From Buchnera aphidicola (Melanaphis sacchari) (GTDB lineage Bacteria > Pseudomonadota > Gammaproteobacteria > Enterobacterales > Enterobacteriaceae), in NCBI RefSeq assembly GCF_003096055.1, contig NZ_CP029161.1, positions 1-64,000 of the forward strand: a stretch of DNA of 64,000 bases. Reading direction: 5' to 3'. Below the pieces are notes generated by a model. That model made no database searches. It worked only from the letters and a program-made list of their open reading frames with translations, and was not told where the DNA came from. Shown here one piece after another: positions 63,647 to 64,000 of the stretch. The first letter of the stretch is position 1. Every line of letters begins with the position of its first letter. The translations under genes were made by a program, and so were the position numbers.

Positions 63647-64000
63647 ATGGCAGAAAAACGAAATATCTTTTTAATAGGTCCCATGGGAGCTGGTAAGAGT
63701 ACTATTGGTCGTCAGTTATCACGTCAACTTAATATGGATTTTTTTGATTCTGATCAAGAAATTGAAAAACGCACAGGAGCTAGTATAAGTTGGGTTTTTG
63801 ATGTTGAAGGTGAGAATGGTTTTCGAGCAAGAGAAATTAAGATAATTGATGAAATTACAAAGAAGCAAGGGATTGTCCTCGCTACTGGCGGAGGATCAGT
63901 TACGTTTAAAAAAAATAGAAATATTTTATCATCACGTGGCATTGTAATATATTTAGAAGCCACAATTGAAAAACAGTTGTCTCGTACAAAACGGGATAAA
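63647..64000 (+). CDS. aroK: Shikimate kinase AroK (3' end outside window)
   Basis: This is the first 118 codons of shikimate kinase I, running off the window. It has [21 protein letters not shown] with the Walker [14 protein letters not shown] with the shikimate-binding Asp, LATGGGSV and the lid Arg in [11 protein letters not shown]. It is almost identical to E. coli AroK and visibly more GC-rich than the neighbourhood, so it is under strong selection. It belongs to the chorismate pathway that supplies aromatic amino acids to the host. The full length is expected to be about 173 residues. Confidence 0.97.
   Translation, partial: MAEKRNIFLIGPMGAGKSTIGRQLSRQLNMDFFDSDQEIEKRTGASISWVFDVEGENGFRAREIKIIDEITKKQGIVLATGGGSVTFKKNRNILSSRGIVIYLEATIEKQLSRTKRDK

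Overview
The window is a gammaproteobacterial chromosome segment under strong AT pressure. Genes are Enterobacterales-like but shortened, spacers are extremely A/T rich, and no insertion sequences, phage genes, CRISPR arrays or defence genes are visible. Gene order follows E. coli blocks with many members lost (for example ilvD-ilvC-rep-trxA-rho-argX/hisR/proM-hemDC-cyaY-dapF, and hflKC-purA-rnr-rpsF-rpsR-rplI). With retained amino-acid synthesis genes and the iscSU/hscBA/fdx set, this points to Buchnera aphidicola, the obligate endosymbiont of aphids. That assignment is inference from gene content and order.

Layout. Positions 1-355 look like an origin-proximal spacer, with twelve 7-bp repeats and a consensus DnaA box. 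Next come yfgM-der, the Fe-S cluster genes fdx-hscA-hscB-iscU-iscS on the minus strand, tRNA-Trp, ilvD-ilvC-rep, trxA, rho and a tRNA Arg-His-Pro cluster. Then hemDC, cyaY, dapF, ynfM, pitA, rsmJ, a lineage-specific orphan gene, coaD, epmA, fpr, ibpA, hslUV, a cryptic ftsN, rpmE, a 5'-eroded amiB, tRNA-Gly and orn. The middle holds pgi, mtlA-mtlD, miaA, hflK-hflC-purA-rnr, rpsF-rpsR-rplI, cysQ-dut, pyrE, tRNA-Ile2 and tRNA-Asn. The last third holds sbcB, murI, yggX-mutY, trmB, hemW-yggS-ruvX-gshB, dnaB, ssb, bioH, nfuA, prfC-deoB-deoD, tRNA-Ser and the start of aroK, which runs off the window.

Functionally the window covers Fe-S cluster assembly, branched-chain amino acid synthesis (ilvC, ilvD), lysine/peptidoglycan precursors (dapF, murI), mannitol uptake feeding glycolysis (mtlA, mtlD, pgi), nucleotide metabolism (purA, pyrE, dut, deoB, deoD), replication and repair (dnaB, ssb, rep, mutY, sbcB), translation and RNA turnover, and proteostasis (hslUV, ibpA, hflKC).

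The most striking signal is a recurring defect. Five genes (hemD, ynfM, the orphan, ftsN, pyrE) are each broken by exactly one missing A in a poly(A) tract: A9 where A10 would be in frame in four of them, and A11 where A12 would be in frame in ynfM. Everything downstream is open and conserved. amiB shows a related defect at a T9 run plus further breaks. In contrast, orn carries an 18-A tract that is in frame. This is the expected setting for rescue of frameshifted genes by RNA polymerase slippage, which has been reported for Buchnera. It could also mark early pseudogenes or homopolymer sequencing errors. The ftsN remnant (about 89 residues, membrane anchor plus a conserved juxtamembrane motif) and pyrE lack a usable start in the conserved frame and are easily missed.
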